A DNA stretch of 34,213 nucleotides from Kiritimatiellia bacterium (GCA_017427485.1 JAFRSR010000066.1:1-34213); one strand, 5' to 3'; shown: positions 8,730-17,055, numbered from the stretch's first letter. Notes: generated from the sequence alone by a model not told the origin. Program-made: numbers and translations.

Positions 8730-9481
8730 TAGCGCACCTCCGATACCTTGATGGCCTGGTTCGTGTCGAGGCCCTTCTTGACGGCAATCGTATTCGCGGC
8801 CTTCGCCTTGTCCGCGGCGAACGCGAGCGCAGCGGCCTTCGTCGCCTTCGCCCACGCGGCCTTCCACACCTTCGCGGAGGCACGGCCCTGCAGGAGCGCG
8901 AACGCCGCGCGCACGTTCCACACCTCCTCGTATGAAAGGCCGAAGAGCTCGGTGTCCACGTCCGTGAACTCCTCCATCCCCTTCGCGCCGGACACGCGGA
9001 TCGAGGCGTGCGGCGTGTGGGTATCGACCGTCTGGTCGCACGCCACGCCGCGCTTCGCGATGATCTCGTGGCGGTCGTACGCGGCCTCGCCCCTCGGCAG
9101 GCCCGCGCCCACCTCCACGGACACGTTCACATCGTTGGCGAGTTTGGCGAGCACGTTGATTGCCGCGCCGCTCGCGACAGCCATCACGCGCACCACGTCG
9201 GACGCGCCCAGGTAGGCCGCGAGGTCCAGTTCCTTCGCGAGCAGGGCCTCGGCATCCGCCCCCTTCGGCGCGAAACTTGCAAATCGCAACGTCGACACGC
9301 CTTCGAGCGTGCCGTTCTCGGCCATCTTCTTGAGCTCAACGATCTTGCGTTCCATGCGACCGGGCAGAAGAGGTGTCGAGCCCACGTAGCAGTGGCCGTC
9401 CTTCAACGAGATCTCGCCCTTCCGCGCGCCGTACTTCTCGCGCAGGAAGTCGAGTCCCTTGTTCATTTTTTTGAGGTTCAT
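8729..9481 (-). CDS. Hypothetical protein coupled to the Gfo/Idh/MocA gene
   Basis: A 250-residue protein that I do not recognise. It has no signal peptide or membrane segment. The first 45 residues are charged and end in PLLPGRMERKI. The middle (DLAAYLGASDVVRVMAVA, NVSVEVGAGLPRGE, CDQTVDTHTPHASI) has alternating strand and helix character with conserved-looking His, Asp and Cys positions. The last 60 residues are very rich in Ala and Lys and look helical. The start is supported by AAAGGA-type pairing upstream, and the stop overlaps the next start (TAATG). The coupling suggests a partner or co-substrate enzyme of the oxidoreductase. A degenerate sugar isomerase fold is possible but not shown. 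Confidence 0.75.
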   Translation of the reverse strand: MNLKKMNKGLDFLREKYGARKGEISLKDGHCYVGSTPLLPGRMERKIVELKKMAENGTLEGVSTLRFASFAPKGADAEALLAKELDLAAYLGASDVVRVMAVASGAAINVLAKLANDVNVSVEVGAGLPRGEAAYDRHEIIAKRGVACDQTVDTHTPHASIRVSGAKGMEEFTDVDTELFGLSYEEVWNVRAAFALLQGRASAKVWKAAWAKATKAAALAFAADKAKAANTIAVKKGLDTNQAIKVSEVR

Positions 9482-9503
9482 TGGTTTCTTTCCTTTACAG
9501 TTT

Positions 9504-11786
9504 TCATCGATCTAAAAGTTCCTGCACCTCGCGCAGGACCTTGCGGAAGTTCTCCTCCGTGCGCGGCAAGGTCGGCTTGAGAGATTCGAGCGGCTTCGCC
9601 TTCAGCGCGAGGCGCATCTGCTCGGCTTCCCCAGCGGCCCCGCCGAAATTGGCCTTGCGGTCGCCAGACGCGACGGCCTTCGCCAATCGCTCGGCCATCT
9701 GCCGCGCGCGGACGGCGTACCAGTGGCGTGCCAGCTCGTACTGGTGGCTGCGGCAGTAAGGGCACGAGGCGTTCTCAAAAAGCGTCTTGGAGAAATCAGG
9801 ATTCTGTATCTTCTCCACGGTGTCCAGTCGCTGGTACGTCTCCCACATCGAATAGTCGGTGTGGAGCGCGAGGAGGTCGGCCATCTTGTCGCACAGCGCG
9901 GCGATGGCATTGGCGCGAGAGACAAGGGGTGGGACGCAACTTGTTGCGTCCGAATCGGTCGCAGCAAGCTGCGACCCTCCCCCCTTCCGCCACGCTGCAA
10001 TGTCGCGACAGAGTTCCATCGTGCGGAGCGCGATCACCCGGTCAAGGACCATGCGCGCGATGTCAATGGAATCACGTTTGACGAACTCATCCTGCCACGG
10101 CACGCGCGCCAGCAACCTGAACACGGCCTCGGCCTCCTTAACCGGCCCCGACCACTTCTTGACGTTCCCCGGCGCGGGTTTGGCGTCGAACCCCAGACCG
10201 ACCATGAACCTCCCGTAGTTGCTGCCCCAGCCGCGCAGCCACGAGGCGGGGAGCGCGGCCTGCCACGCCGCCTTCAGGGTCGCGGCGTGCGCGCCGTAGC
10301 GGCTCGTGCACATCTCGTCCAGAACTTCGCCGTGTGGGATCGGCCTGTCCGACCACGCGTTCGCGGTGAAGTAGCGCAGGCAGAGCGGATCCGTGTGGCT
10401 CAACTCCGGCCAGAGGATGTACCCCTTGCAGAACGAGTCGCCCTGCGCCACCTTCTGCCGCGCCTCGATGACGGGGTAGTTGGCGCGCGCGTCGAGCGCG
10501 TTCTCGTAGGCAAGAAAGATGGAGAACGTATAGGGAAACTTCCCGACAAGCCCCCAATGCGTGAAGTTGTTCTTGTGCTCGAGAGGCGCCACGTCGCCCT
10601 CGTAGTCCCAAACGATGTCGCGCGTCGGGTCGAGGCGTGGCAACAGCGCCTTGACCTCATCGGGCTTCCATGTGCTGTAGAAATCCCATCCGGCGAGGAG
10701 AACTTTCGCATCGGGGTAATCCGTATGCGCCTTCGCAAGGAACTTGTCGAGGGCGAGGATCTTCATGTCGAAGTTCCGCTTTCTGTCCTTGTAGCACATG
10801 CGCTCGCCGAGGCCGATCGTGTGGAGCAGCCGAGGCTCGGGCGCACCCTGTCCGTAGGTCGCAACGGCCGTCTTCGTCATCTTCCAGTATTCATCCACCC
10901 ACTTGTCGTCGCGGATGTTCCACACCTGGGCGTTCGGCACCTGGTAGTTAGGTCCCTTGTTCGCGAGGGGAATGAACTCCGGCTTCTTCTTCGCGAGGAA
11001 ATCCTCGGGCGTGCGCGCGTACCAGTGTGTCATCGTGCCGAAGTCCTCCGGCACCATCAACCCGCGGTCGAACGCGTACTTCTGGAGGTTGCGGCGCAGT
11101 TCGCCGCGGTACTGCAGGCTCCAGAATAGCGTCCGGTCGTCGTGGCTGTGCCCGGTTCCGGGAAGCGGCTTCGACGGATCGGGATAGGCGCAGACGTCCG
11201 GGAACGTCCGCTGAAAGAGGTCGTCCTGCCCGATGCGGAGCATGAACACGTTCAGCCGCCGCTTCAGAATCCAGTCGATCTCCTTCTTCCAGTCCTCCGG
11301 TCCCCAATGCTCGGCCTGGAAGCGCGTGAGACCGCGGTGCGCGAAGTAGCGGATGCCGCGGTACTCGAAGTGCGCCTCCTCGTGGATGTCGAGATTGGAG
11401 AGGTCGAGGGCACCGTTCTTCGGCACGACGTCGCCGTCCCAGAACCAGCGGCACCCGCCGCGCCGCTCCAGGAGGTCGTACAGGCCGTAATACACGCTCC
11501 GCAGGTTGGATCCCGTGATGGTGACCGCGGCGGGCAGAGGGCTGCCCGCCCTGCCGTCTTGCCGTTGTCCGCTTGCCGTCGTCACAATCCGATACGCATC
11601 CCTCCCCGACTTCGACACCTTCGGATCGATCGCGAACGCCACCAACCCCTCGGGCATCTCCTTCCCGACGATCTGCCGGTAGTACTTCGCGAACTCGGCG
11701 CGCGGCAGGTCGAGTTCACCGCCCCACGCGCCCCCGCACGCGACAACGCCCGCAAGAACGCTTGCCATAATCTTACAGATCGTCAT
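9504..11786 (-). CDS. Secreted alpha-N-acetylglucosaminidase-like protein (GH89/NAGLU-like)
   Basis: A 760-residue protein with a signal peptide (about 1-22). The N-terminal domain (YYGLYDLLERRGGCRWFWD) is followed by a TIM barrel opening with EDWKKEIDWILKRRLNVFML, which matches the start of the NAGLU barrel. Glu328 in GLGERM and Glu461 in ILWPELSHTDP align by position and context with the human NAGLU catalytic Glu316 and Glu446. GH89 enzymes remove terminal alpha-linked GlcNAc from heparan sulfate or mucin-type glycans. Start 11786 gives a signal peptide and a GGAAG site. The longer frame to 11855 would translate a repeat array. Two stretches, about residues 70-86 and 603-620, are encoded by hairpin inserts and break otherwise conserved blocks. 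The exact family needs a profile search. Confidence 0.75.
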   Translation of the reverse strand: MTICKIMASVLAGVVACGGAWGGELDLPRAEFAKYYRQIVGKEMPEGLVAFAIDPKVSKSGRDAYRIVTTASGQRQDGRAGSPLPAAVTITGSNLRSVYYGLYDLLERRGGCRWFWDGDVVPKNGALDLSNLDIHEEAHFEYRGIRYFAHRGLTRFQAEHWGPEDWKKEIDWILKRRLNVFMLRIGQDDLFQRTFPDVCAYPDPSKPLPGTGHSHDDRTLFWSLQYRGELRRNLQKYAFDRGLMVPEDFGTMTHWYARTPEDFLAKKKPEFIPLANKGPNYQVPNAQVWNIRDDKWVDEYWKMTKTAVATYGQGAPEPRLLHTIGLGERMCYKDRKRNFDMKILALDKFLAKAHTDYPDAKVLLAGWDFYSTWKPDEVKALLPRLDPTRDIVWDYEGDVAPLEHKNNFTHWGLVGKFPYTFSIFLAYENALDARANYPVIEARQKVAQGDSFCKGYILWPELSHTDPLCLRYFTANAWSDRPIPHGEVLDEMCTSRYGAHAATLKAAWQAALPASWLRGWGSNYGRFMVGLGFDAKPAPGNVKKWSGPVKEAEAVFRLLARVPWQDEFVKRDSIDIARMVLDRVIALRTMELCRDIAAWRKGGGSQLAATDSDATSCVPPLVSRANAIAALCDKMADLLALHTDYSMWETYQRLDTVEKIQNPDFSKTLFENASCPYCRSHQYELARHWYAVRARQMAERLAKAVASGDRKANFGGAAGEAEQMRLALKAKPLESLKPTLPRTEENFRKVLREVQELLDR
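9932..9976. repeat. Paired-hairpin element B, inside a coding region
   Basis: Two perfect hairpins lie side by side: GGACGCAAC, loop TT, GTTGCGTCC (9932-9951) and GGTCGCAGC, loop AA, GCTGCGACC (9957-9976). They are read in frame in the GH89-like gene, giving GGGSQLAATDSDATSC in the region near residues 603-620. The organisation matches element A at 579-631, including a GGTCGC...GCGACC hairpin. Confidence 0.75.
11529..11578. repeat. Hairpin plus heptamer element C, inside a coding region
   Basis: A perfect 9-bp hairpin, GGCGGGCAG, loop AGGG, CTGCCCGCC (11529-11550), is followed directly by 7-bp units CTGCCGT, CTTGCCG, TTGTCCG and CTTGCCG. It is read in frame in the GH89-like gene as roughly GQRQDGRAGSPLPAA. 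It links the hairpin type and the heptamer type of repeat in one insertion. Confidence 0.7.
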
Positions 11787-11820
11787 TTTTCTTCCGCTTT
11801 CCATTTTCCTTCGTTCCTCT

Positions 11821-11876
11821 TTCGACGTTCGACATCCGACACCCGACATTCGCAACTAGACACTAACCACTAACCA
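11821..11876. repeat. Heptamer array 2 between the GH20 and GH89-like genes
   Basis: Eight successive 7-bp units: TTCGACG, TTCGACA, TCCGACA, CCCGACA, TTCGCAA, CTAGACA, CTAACCA, CTAACCA. They fill most of the 90-bp gap between the GH20 stop and the GH89-like start, and the array runs to the edge of the GH20 stop codon. Two sub-families (CCGACA and CTAACCA) share the same 7-bp phase. Confidence 0.75.
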
Positions 11877-13358
11877 CTAGTTGTTATCCACCCACCAGCC
11901 CGGCGGCACCTGGTAGTTGAGGTGGCCGGTGTCGAGGTAGTCGGTGATCTTCATGTCGTGGCCGACCATGCGCAGCGAGCGCTGGAACGAGACGCCGTGC
12001 GACACGGGCGACCCCCATGCCGCGTGGGCGGCGCTCATGTACATCTTCTGCCAGTCCGCGCCGCGCAGGTGGTGCCAGGTGGTTTCGATGAACCCGAAGC
12101 CGCCGATCTTGGCGATGTAGTCGGCCATCGGCTTCATGGCGTTGGCGTTCATCCACGGACAGCCCGCCACGGGGAATCCCTTCTCCTTGAAGTATCCCAT
12201 CGTGGGCCAGTCCTTGCGCGTCTCCTTCATGTCTCCGTAGGAGTACTGCCAGTCGCAGATGATCACGTCCTTCGGGAGGGTGTCCGCAAGCGTCGCGGTC
12301 AGCTTCGTGCCGTGGTGCACGAAGCCCTTCCAGCGCGGATCGCCGCGTTCGAGGAGCATGTCGTGCCAGATCATCGCCCGCGCGCCGCGCGACTTCACGA
12401 ACTCGGCGAGGCCGGTGATGTGGCGGCACACGAGCACGTCGTTCGGCGTCTTGACGCACTCCGGGCACGTCTGCGGCTCGGCCTCGTCGCAGCCGAGGTG
12501 GAAGAACGGCGGGTTGCCGAAGTTCTCGTGCATCTCGGCGATCAGCTCGCGCAGCACGCGCTGCGTCTCGGGGTTGGAGATGCACCAGTTCCAGCCGCCC
12601 GGCTCGAAGAGCGGCTCGTACTCGGGCTGGAGGTCGAGCATCGCGTGCTTCTGCGTGCAGCCGCGCGCGGAGGTGGCGTGCCCGTACGCGTTGAGCTGCG
12701 GGATGAGCGTGATGCCGAGGTCCTTTCCGATCGCGACGAGGCGTCTCACCTCGGCCTTCGTCATCGTCGGGTTCGGCCAGTGCCACCACGGGTGCTTCTC
12801 GCTCCCGTACATGCCCCACGGCTCGATGATCGCGTAGTTGAACTTGAGGAGCGCCGCGAGGCGGATCGCGCGCTCGATCTGCGTCGGACGCACCTCCGGG
12901 AACCAGCACAGGTGCACCGCGCGGAACACGAGGTGCGGACGGTCCGTGATGGAGAGCTTCGGCACGATGTACCCTTCGGTCTTGAAGGTGCCGCGCTTCG
13001 CGATGACAAGCTGCCGCAGCGTGTACGACGCCCACCGGACGCCCGCGAGCGTGTTCGCGGAGATCTTCACGCCGTCCGCGTCCGTGGTGGCCGCGTATGC
13101 CTCATCGCCTTCCGGGAGCGCCGCGCTTGTCGCGGCGGCCGCCTTCACCGTCGGCGCGTACGCGCCGAACCATTCGGCGAGATGCGATCCCAGCCACTTC
13201 GCGGCGGCAGGGTCGGGGCATTCGACCGTCACTGTTGTCGTGGCGTCGAACGGCACGTAGGTTTTCATGTCGCACGTGAACTTCTGGTTCGGCCCGCCGG
13301 CGGCAAACGCAGAGGCCGCAAGGGCAATGGCCATGGAAATGGACAATATGGTTTTCAT
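11877..13358 (-). CDS. Secreted beta-N-acetylhexosaminidase-like protein (GH20)
   Basis: A 493-residue protein. Residues 1-19 form a signal peptide. An N-terminal alpha/beta domain (about 25-140) precedes a TIM barrel opening with ITDRPHLVFRAVHLCWF. The GH20 catalytic pair is Asp291-Glu292 in FHLGCDEAE, where Asp orients the substrate acetamido group and Glu is the acid/base. GH20 enzymes release terminal beta-linked GlcNAc or GalNAc by substrate-assisted catalysis. The barrel end contains the expected aromatic stretches (WHDMLLERG, ICDWQYSYG). GGAGAAATCAA precedes the ATG, giving a clear ribosome site. The gene starts 10 bp after the SIS-domain gene. The protein is somewhat short for the family, with nothing appended after the barrel. 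Confidence 0.9.
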   Translation of the reverse strand: MKTILSISMAIALAASAFAAGGPNQKFTCDMKTYVPFDATTTVTVECPDPAAAKWLGSHLAEWFGAYAPTVKAAAATSAALPEGDEAYAATTDADGVKISANTLAGVRWASYTLRQLVIAKRGTFKTEGYIVPKLSITDRPHLVFRAVHLCWFPEVRPTQIERAIRLAALLKFNYAIIEPWGMYGSEKHPWWHWPNPTMTKAEVRRLVAIGKDLGITLIPQLNAYGHATSARGCTQKHAMLDLQPEYEPLFEPGGWNWCISNPETQRVLRELIAEMHENFGNPPFFHLGCDEAEPQTCPECVKTPNDVLVCRHITGLAEFVKSRGARAMIWHDMLLERGDPRWKGFVHHGTKLTATLADTLPKDVIICDWQYSYGDMKETRKDWPTMGYFKEKGFPVAGCPWMNANAMKPMADYIAKIGGFGFIETTWHHLRGADWQKMYMSAAHAAWGSPVSHGVSFQRSLRMVGHDMKITDYLDTGHLNYQVPPGWWVDNN

Positions 13359-13368
13359 TTGATTTCTC

Positions 13369-14121
13369 CTAGAGGCATTTGACGAGGGGTTTGTACTTGG
13401 CGAGGTAGACGGCGTTCTTCTCGTCGCCGCCGGGGGCGTTCGCCGAGTTCCACACGGGTGGCACGATGCCGCGCTCCACGCACTGGCGGCACGTCTCGAT
13501 CTCGAGGAGATGCGCGATCGTGAAGTCCACCACGTTCGAGACGGGGCCGATCGGCGTGGTCATGCCGGGCACGTTCACCACGGCGTCGCCCACGGGGTTG
13601 TAGTCGTCGATGCACACGTCCGCGTAGTCGAAGAGGTTCTTGCCGTTCGGGTGGCGGATGAAGTGGTCCTTCGGCATCTCGTTCTGCCAGTAGGAGCTCG
13701 CGACGGCGATGATCTTCGCGCCGCGCTTCTTGCACTCCTCCGCCGCGTCGATCGTGGCGGGGTTGATGCCGATGTTGTGGAAGAAGAGCACCACGTCCCC
13801 TTCCTTGATGCCGTAGTACTTGACGATGGACGCGCCGAAGTTGACCGTGCGCTCCAGCTCCAGGTACTTGAGCGCCTGGTTGAACACGGAAAGCGCGGTC
13901 TCCATGAGCGGGTTGATGTTCGCGAGACCGCCCGCGCGGAAGAACATCTCGCCCATCGCGAGCGTGGTGTGCCCGCCGCCCGCGTAGACGTTGATGAGCT
14001 TGTCGTCGGCGATGGCGTCCGCCATCAGCTTCGCGGCGGCCTTGATGTTGGCCTCCTGCTTCTCGGCGACCGCTTTGATGTTGGCGATCGCCTTGTCGAT
14101 GTATCCGAAGTCGTTCAGCAT
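13369..14121 (-). CDS. SIS-domain phosphosugar-binding protein (UPF0309-like)
   Basis: A 250-residue cytoplasmic protein with one SIS (sugar isomerase) fold. The visible signature is VYAGGGHTTLAMGEMFFRAGG near residues 45-65, the phosphosugar loop, followed by EGDVVLFFHNIGINPATIDAA and GAKIIAVASS. It resembles UPF0309, a SIS family often found next to amino-sugar or PTS genes. It would bind or isomerise a phosphorylated sugar, perhaps a hexosamine phosphate given the GH20 and GH89-like neighbours downstream; the reaction is inferred only. AAAGGA lies upstream of the ATG. The 75-bp gap to queF is AT-richer around 14135-14170 and could hold a promoter, but no convincing -35/-10 pair was found. 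Confidence 0.85.
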   Translation of the reverse strand: MLNDFGYIDKAIANIKAVAEKQEANIKAAAKLMADAIADDKLINVYAGGGHTTLAMGEMFFRAGGLANINPLMETALSVFNQALKYLELERTVNFGASIVKYYGIKEGDVVLFFHNIGINPATIDAAEECKKRGAKIIAVASSYWQNEMPKDHFIRHPNGKNLFDYADVCIDDYNPVGDAVVNVPGMTTPIGPVSNVVDFTIAHLLEIETCRQCVERGIVPPVWNSANAPGGDEKNAVYLAKYKPLVKCL

Positions 14122-14196
14122 AGGTTCGTTCCTTTTCGTCTGAAGTTTAAGTCATATTGCATGTGAAAAACGCACGCACCGCCTGGACCTTCAGCT

Positions 14197-14661
14197 TCAC
14201 GGGCGGACCCCCTGCCAGCTCTCGAACCGGCGGCGGGCGAGCGCGCGGTAGGTAGCGCCCGTTCCGCCGTTCACGAACGGGTCGATCGTGATGCCGCCTC
14301 GCGCGGCGAATTTGCCGTACACTTCAAGGTATTTCGGGCGCAGGAGCCTCCAGATGTCGTCGTAGACCACGTTCACCACGTCCTCGTGGAAGTCGCCGTG
14401 GTTGCGAAAGCCGAAGAGGTACAGCTTGAGCGACTTCGACTCGACGAGCCGCTTCGCGGGGATGTAGCGGATCGTGAGCGTCGCGAAGTCGGGCTGGCCC
14501 GTCTTCGGACAGAGCGTCGTGAACTCCGGGCACGTGAACGTCACCCAGTAGTCGCGCGCGGGATGCTGGTTCTCGAAGGAATCAAGCACCGACGGGTCGT
14601 AGTCGCCCGCCGCCTGCACGTTCCGTCCGAGCGCCTTCAGTTTGTTCAGGTCTTTGCGCAT
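14197..14661 (-). CDS. queF: NADPH-dependent 7-cyano-7-deazaguanine reductase QueF
   Basis: A 154-residue single-domain (unimodular) QueF, which reduces preQ0 to preQ1 in queuosine biosynthesis. Cys51 in [13 protein letters not shown] is the residue that forms the thioimide with preQ0. The QueF motif around E74 ([16 protein letters not shown]) and FHED give the substrate and NADPH contacts typical of the family. The length is usual for the short form. It is the only queuosine gene in the window and sits among glycosidase genes, so its placement is not functional clustering. Its leader is occupied by heptamer array 3, which leaves no normal Shine-Dalgarno sequence in front of the ATG. Confidence 0.95.
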   Translation of the reverse strand: MRKDLNKLKALGRNVQAAGDYDPSVLDSFENQHPARDYWVTFTCPEFTTLCPKTGQPDFATLTIRYIPAKRLVESKSLKLYLFGFRNHGDFHEDVVNVVYDDIWRLLRPKYLEVYGKFAARGGITIDPFVNGGTGATYRALARRRFESWQGVRP

Positions 14662-14702
14662 TATTAGTTGGTTGTTGGTAGTTGGTTATTGGTAGTTGGT
14701 TG
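14661..14702. repeat. Heptamer array 3 in the queF leader
   Basis: Six 7-bp units on the plus strand: TTATTAG, TTGGTTG, TTGGTAG, TTGGTTA, TTGGTAG, TTGGTTG. They fill the gap between the GH2 stop (14707) and the queF start (14661) and touch the first base of the start codon. On the minus strand the units read as CTACCAA/CAACCAA, which share an ACCA core with arrays 2 and 4. Confidence 0.8.
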
Positions 14703-14706
14703 GCGA

Positions 14707-17013
14707 TCACTTCGCCACGTCCAAGGAAAGGCCGAGGTCGAAGTACTGTCCGCAGACCTCCTGCTTCACCTTCACCGCGAGTACGTTGTCGCCCTTCTTC
14801 ACGGCGGCGGCGAACGCCTCGAGCGGAATCGTGAACGCCGTCCAGTCCGTGTTGTAGCCGGGCGCGTCGAGGACGAGCTTCCCGTTCAGGTAGATCTCGG
14901 CGTCCTCGTCGTGGAACATCTCCGCCGTCACGCGGAGGAGCTTCTCGGGACGCGCCGCGTAGTTGAAATGGCGGCGCAGCCAGATCGTCTTCGTGGACCA
15001 GTCGGTGTTCACCTTCGCGTGCGCGTATGCCTGCGTGATGGCCTTGTTGCCGAACCCGCCGCACGCACGCGCCCAGGCGGAATCATTGAAGGTCGGCTGC
15101 GTCCATTCCGACGACGGCTCCTCGGTCGTCCACGCCCACGCGCGCGAATCGGGGTCGAGACGCGGCAGCAGCTGGTGCGTCACGCGCGGCATGAGCCCGC
15201 GCGCGGCGGCCGCGCGCACCTTCCCGTGCACGGCGGCGAGCGCGGCGGCGTCGAACTTCTCGACGCGGCGGTCATATGTGAGGAGGCCGTTGATCTCCCC
15301 TTCCACGTCCGTCGTCTGCGTGTAGACGCTGCCCGCGAGACCCGCCTCGGCGAGGCCCGCCACATGCTCCATGAGCGACACGAACTTCGCCTGCACCGCC
15401 TTGCGGTCGACGTCGCGCCCCGTGTTGCCGTAGCCCCACGCGTTCGTCGTCCAGAGATGCCCCTCGACTCGGCAGCCGATGCCGCCGAACTCTCCGAGGA
15501 AACTCGCGCGGCGCGAATTGAGCGCGTGCATCTTCGGACGCTGTCCGTAGTCGTGCTTGTCGACGGCGTGCGCCGCCTCCTCCTCGCCGGCGGGCAGATG
15601 GGACGTGGTGCGGTGCGGCTTCATCCAGATCGCCCCGCCCTCCCAGTCGTGCGCGCCGCTCGGGCCGTCCACGAGGCGCGTGGGGTCGTAGCGCTGCGTC
15701 CACATGAGCGTCGCGTGCGTGAGGAACGGCCCGGGCTGTCCCCAGCCCTCGTTGTAGGGCACCCACATCACGACGGACGGCGTCTTCTGCAGGTGGTCCA
15801 TCATCTCCTTCAGCTCGCGGCGGTAGAAGCCGTAGCGCTTCTCCCGGTCGCTGAAGCCGCTCGGCATGTCCTGCAGGACGAGGATGCCGAGCCGATCGCA
15901 GAGCGCGTAGTAACGGCGCGGCTCCACCTTGATGTGCTTGCGCATCATGTCGAATCCCATCTTCTTGAGCGCGCGGATGTCGTACGCCATGGCTTCCTCG
16001 GAGGGCGGCGTAAGGAGTCCGTCCGGCCACCACCCCTGGTCGAGCGTGCCGATGATGAACCGCGCCTTGTTGTTGAAGTAGAAGCGCAGCACGCCGTTCG
16101 GGTCCTTGCGGAGCTCGAACTTGCGCATGCCGAAGTAGCCCTTCACCGTGTCCTCGCCGCATGTGGCGGTGAAGTCGTAGAGCGCGGGCGATTCGGGGCT
16201 CCACAGCTTGAAGCCGGCGGGCATCTTCACGACAGCCACGCCGTCCTTCGTGGTGGCGACGGCGTTTCCGCCGTCGCACAGAACGGAAACGCGGACCTCG
16301 GGCTTCGCGAAACGGCCGCCCGCGACGTCGAACTCGAAGCGCACGGTCCCCGCGTCGATGTCCGCAGTCACGCGGTAGTCCGCGATGTGCGTGGCGGGGA
16401 CGGTCTCGAGCCACACCGTGCCGCCGATGCCGGAGGAGCGCGTGTACATGCACCCGTGCGGCCTGAAGGTCTGCTTGCCGTGCGAGCCGATGAAGTCGGT
16501 CGTGGGGTCCCAGACGGAGACGACGAGCTCGTTCGCGCCCTTCCGCACGAGGTCCGTGACATCGTAGGTAAACGGCATCTGCCCGCCCTCGTGCGGCACG
16601 CCGGCCTCCACGCCGTTCACGAACACCATTGCGCGGAAGTCGGCCTGCTCGAAATGAAGGAGGAGACGCGTGCCCGGCTGGACGTCCGCGTCGAACGAAC
16701 GGCGGTACCAGAGCGTCTCCTGCGGCTCGAGAAGGCGTCCCACGCCCGAAAGCGGGCTCTCGATGACGAACGGCACGAGGATCTCGCCGTCCCACGCCTT
16801 CGGCACGCCGGGCGCGTCGCGCGTGACGGCGTACTGCCAGAGGCCGTTCAGGTTCGTCCAGGCGTCGCGCGCCATCTGCGGGCGCGGGTACTCGCGCCAG
16901 GCGTTCTCGGGCGTGACCTTCTCGCCCCACGGGGTCTTCATGCCGGGCGCCTGCTGCCAGGCGCCCGCTACGGCGGCGGCCAGCGCGGCCGCCGCGAAAG
17001 CCAGTCTCTTCAT
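14707..17013 (-). CDS. Secreted GH2 family glycoside hydrolase (beta-galactosidase/glucuronidase type)
   Basis: A 768-residue protein with a signal peptide (about 1-18). The order is GH2 sugar-binding sandwich (WYRRSFD, HFEQADFRAMVFVNG), immunoglobulin-like domain, then TIM barrel with Glu422 in PYNEGWGQ (acid/base) and Glu508 in FLGEFGG (nucleophile). A C-terminal galactose-binding-like sandwich (about 615-768) includes TIWLRRHF and AEIYLNGKLV. GH2 covers beta-galactosidase, glucuronidase and mannosidase; the specificity is not decidable here. Start 17013 was chosen for GGAG 8 nt upstream and a direct signal peptide; an ATG at 17046 lacks a ribosome site. It is the first gene of the minus-strand run and faces the nifU-like gene across a divergent promoter with a 13-bp inverted repeat. 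Confidence 0.9.
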   Translation of the reverse strand: MKRLAFAAAALAAAVAGAWQQAPGMKTPWGEKVTPENAWREYPRPQMARDAWTNLNGLWQYAVTRDAPGVPKAWDGEILVPFVIESPLSGVGRLLEPQETLWYRRSFDADVQPGTRLLLHFEQADFRAMVFVNGVEAGVPHEGGQMPFTYDVTDLVRKGANELVVSVWDPTTDFIGSHGKQTFRPHGCMYTRSSGIGGTVWLETVPATHIADYRVTADIDAGTVRFEFDVAGGRFAKPEVRVSVLCDGGNAVATTKDGVAVVKMPAGFKLWSPESPALYDFTATCGEDTVKGYFGMRKFELRKDPNGVLRFYFNNKARFIIGTLDQGWWPDGLLTPPSEEAMAYDIRALKKMGFDMMRKHIKVEPRRYYALCDRLGILVLQDMPSGFSDREKRYGFYRRELKEMMDHLQKTPSVVMWVPYNEGWGQPGPFLTHATLMWTQRYDPTRLVDGPSGAHDWEGGAIWMKPHRTTSHLPAGEEEAAHAVDKHDYGQRPKMHALNSRRASFLGEFGGIGCRVEGHLWTTNAWGYGNTGRDVDRKAVQAKFVSLMEHVAGLAEAGLAGSVYTQTTDVEGEINGLLTYDRRVEKFDAAALAAVHGKVRAAAARGLMPRVTHQLLPRLDPDSRAWAWTTEEPSSEWTQPTFNDSAWARACGGFGNKAITQAYAHAKVNTDWSTKTIWLRRHFNYAARPEKLLRVTAEMFHDEDAEIYLNGKLVLDAPGYNTDWTAFTIPLEAFAAAVKKGDNVLAVKVKQEVCGQYFDLGLSLDVAK

Positions 17014-17055
17014 CTGCGGAACTCCATTTCGAAAGATTCTCTTCACGGCGCACAG

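Noticed and set aside
11787..11855. A longer start for the GH89-like gene at 11855
   Set aside because: The added residues are translated heptamer repeat; the ATG at 11786 has a ribosome site and a signal peptide.
14122..14196. A separate small gene or a clear promoter between queF and the SIS gene
   Set aside because: Only a GTG-initiated 17-codon frame is present, and no convincing -35/-10 pair was found.
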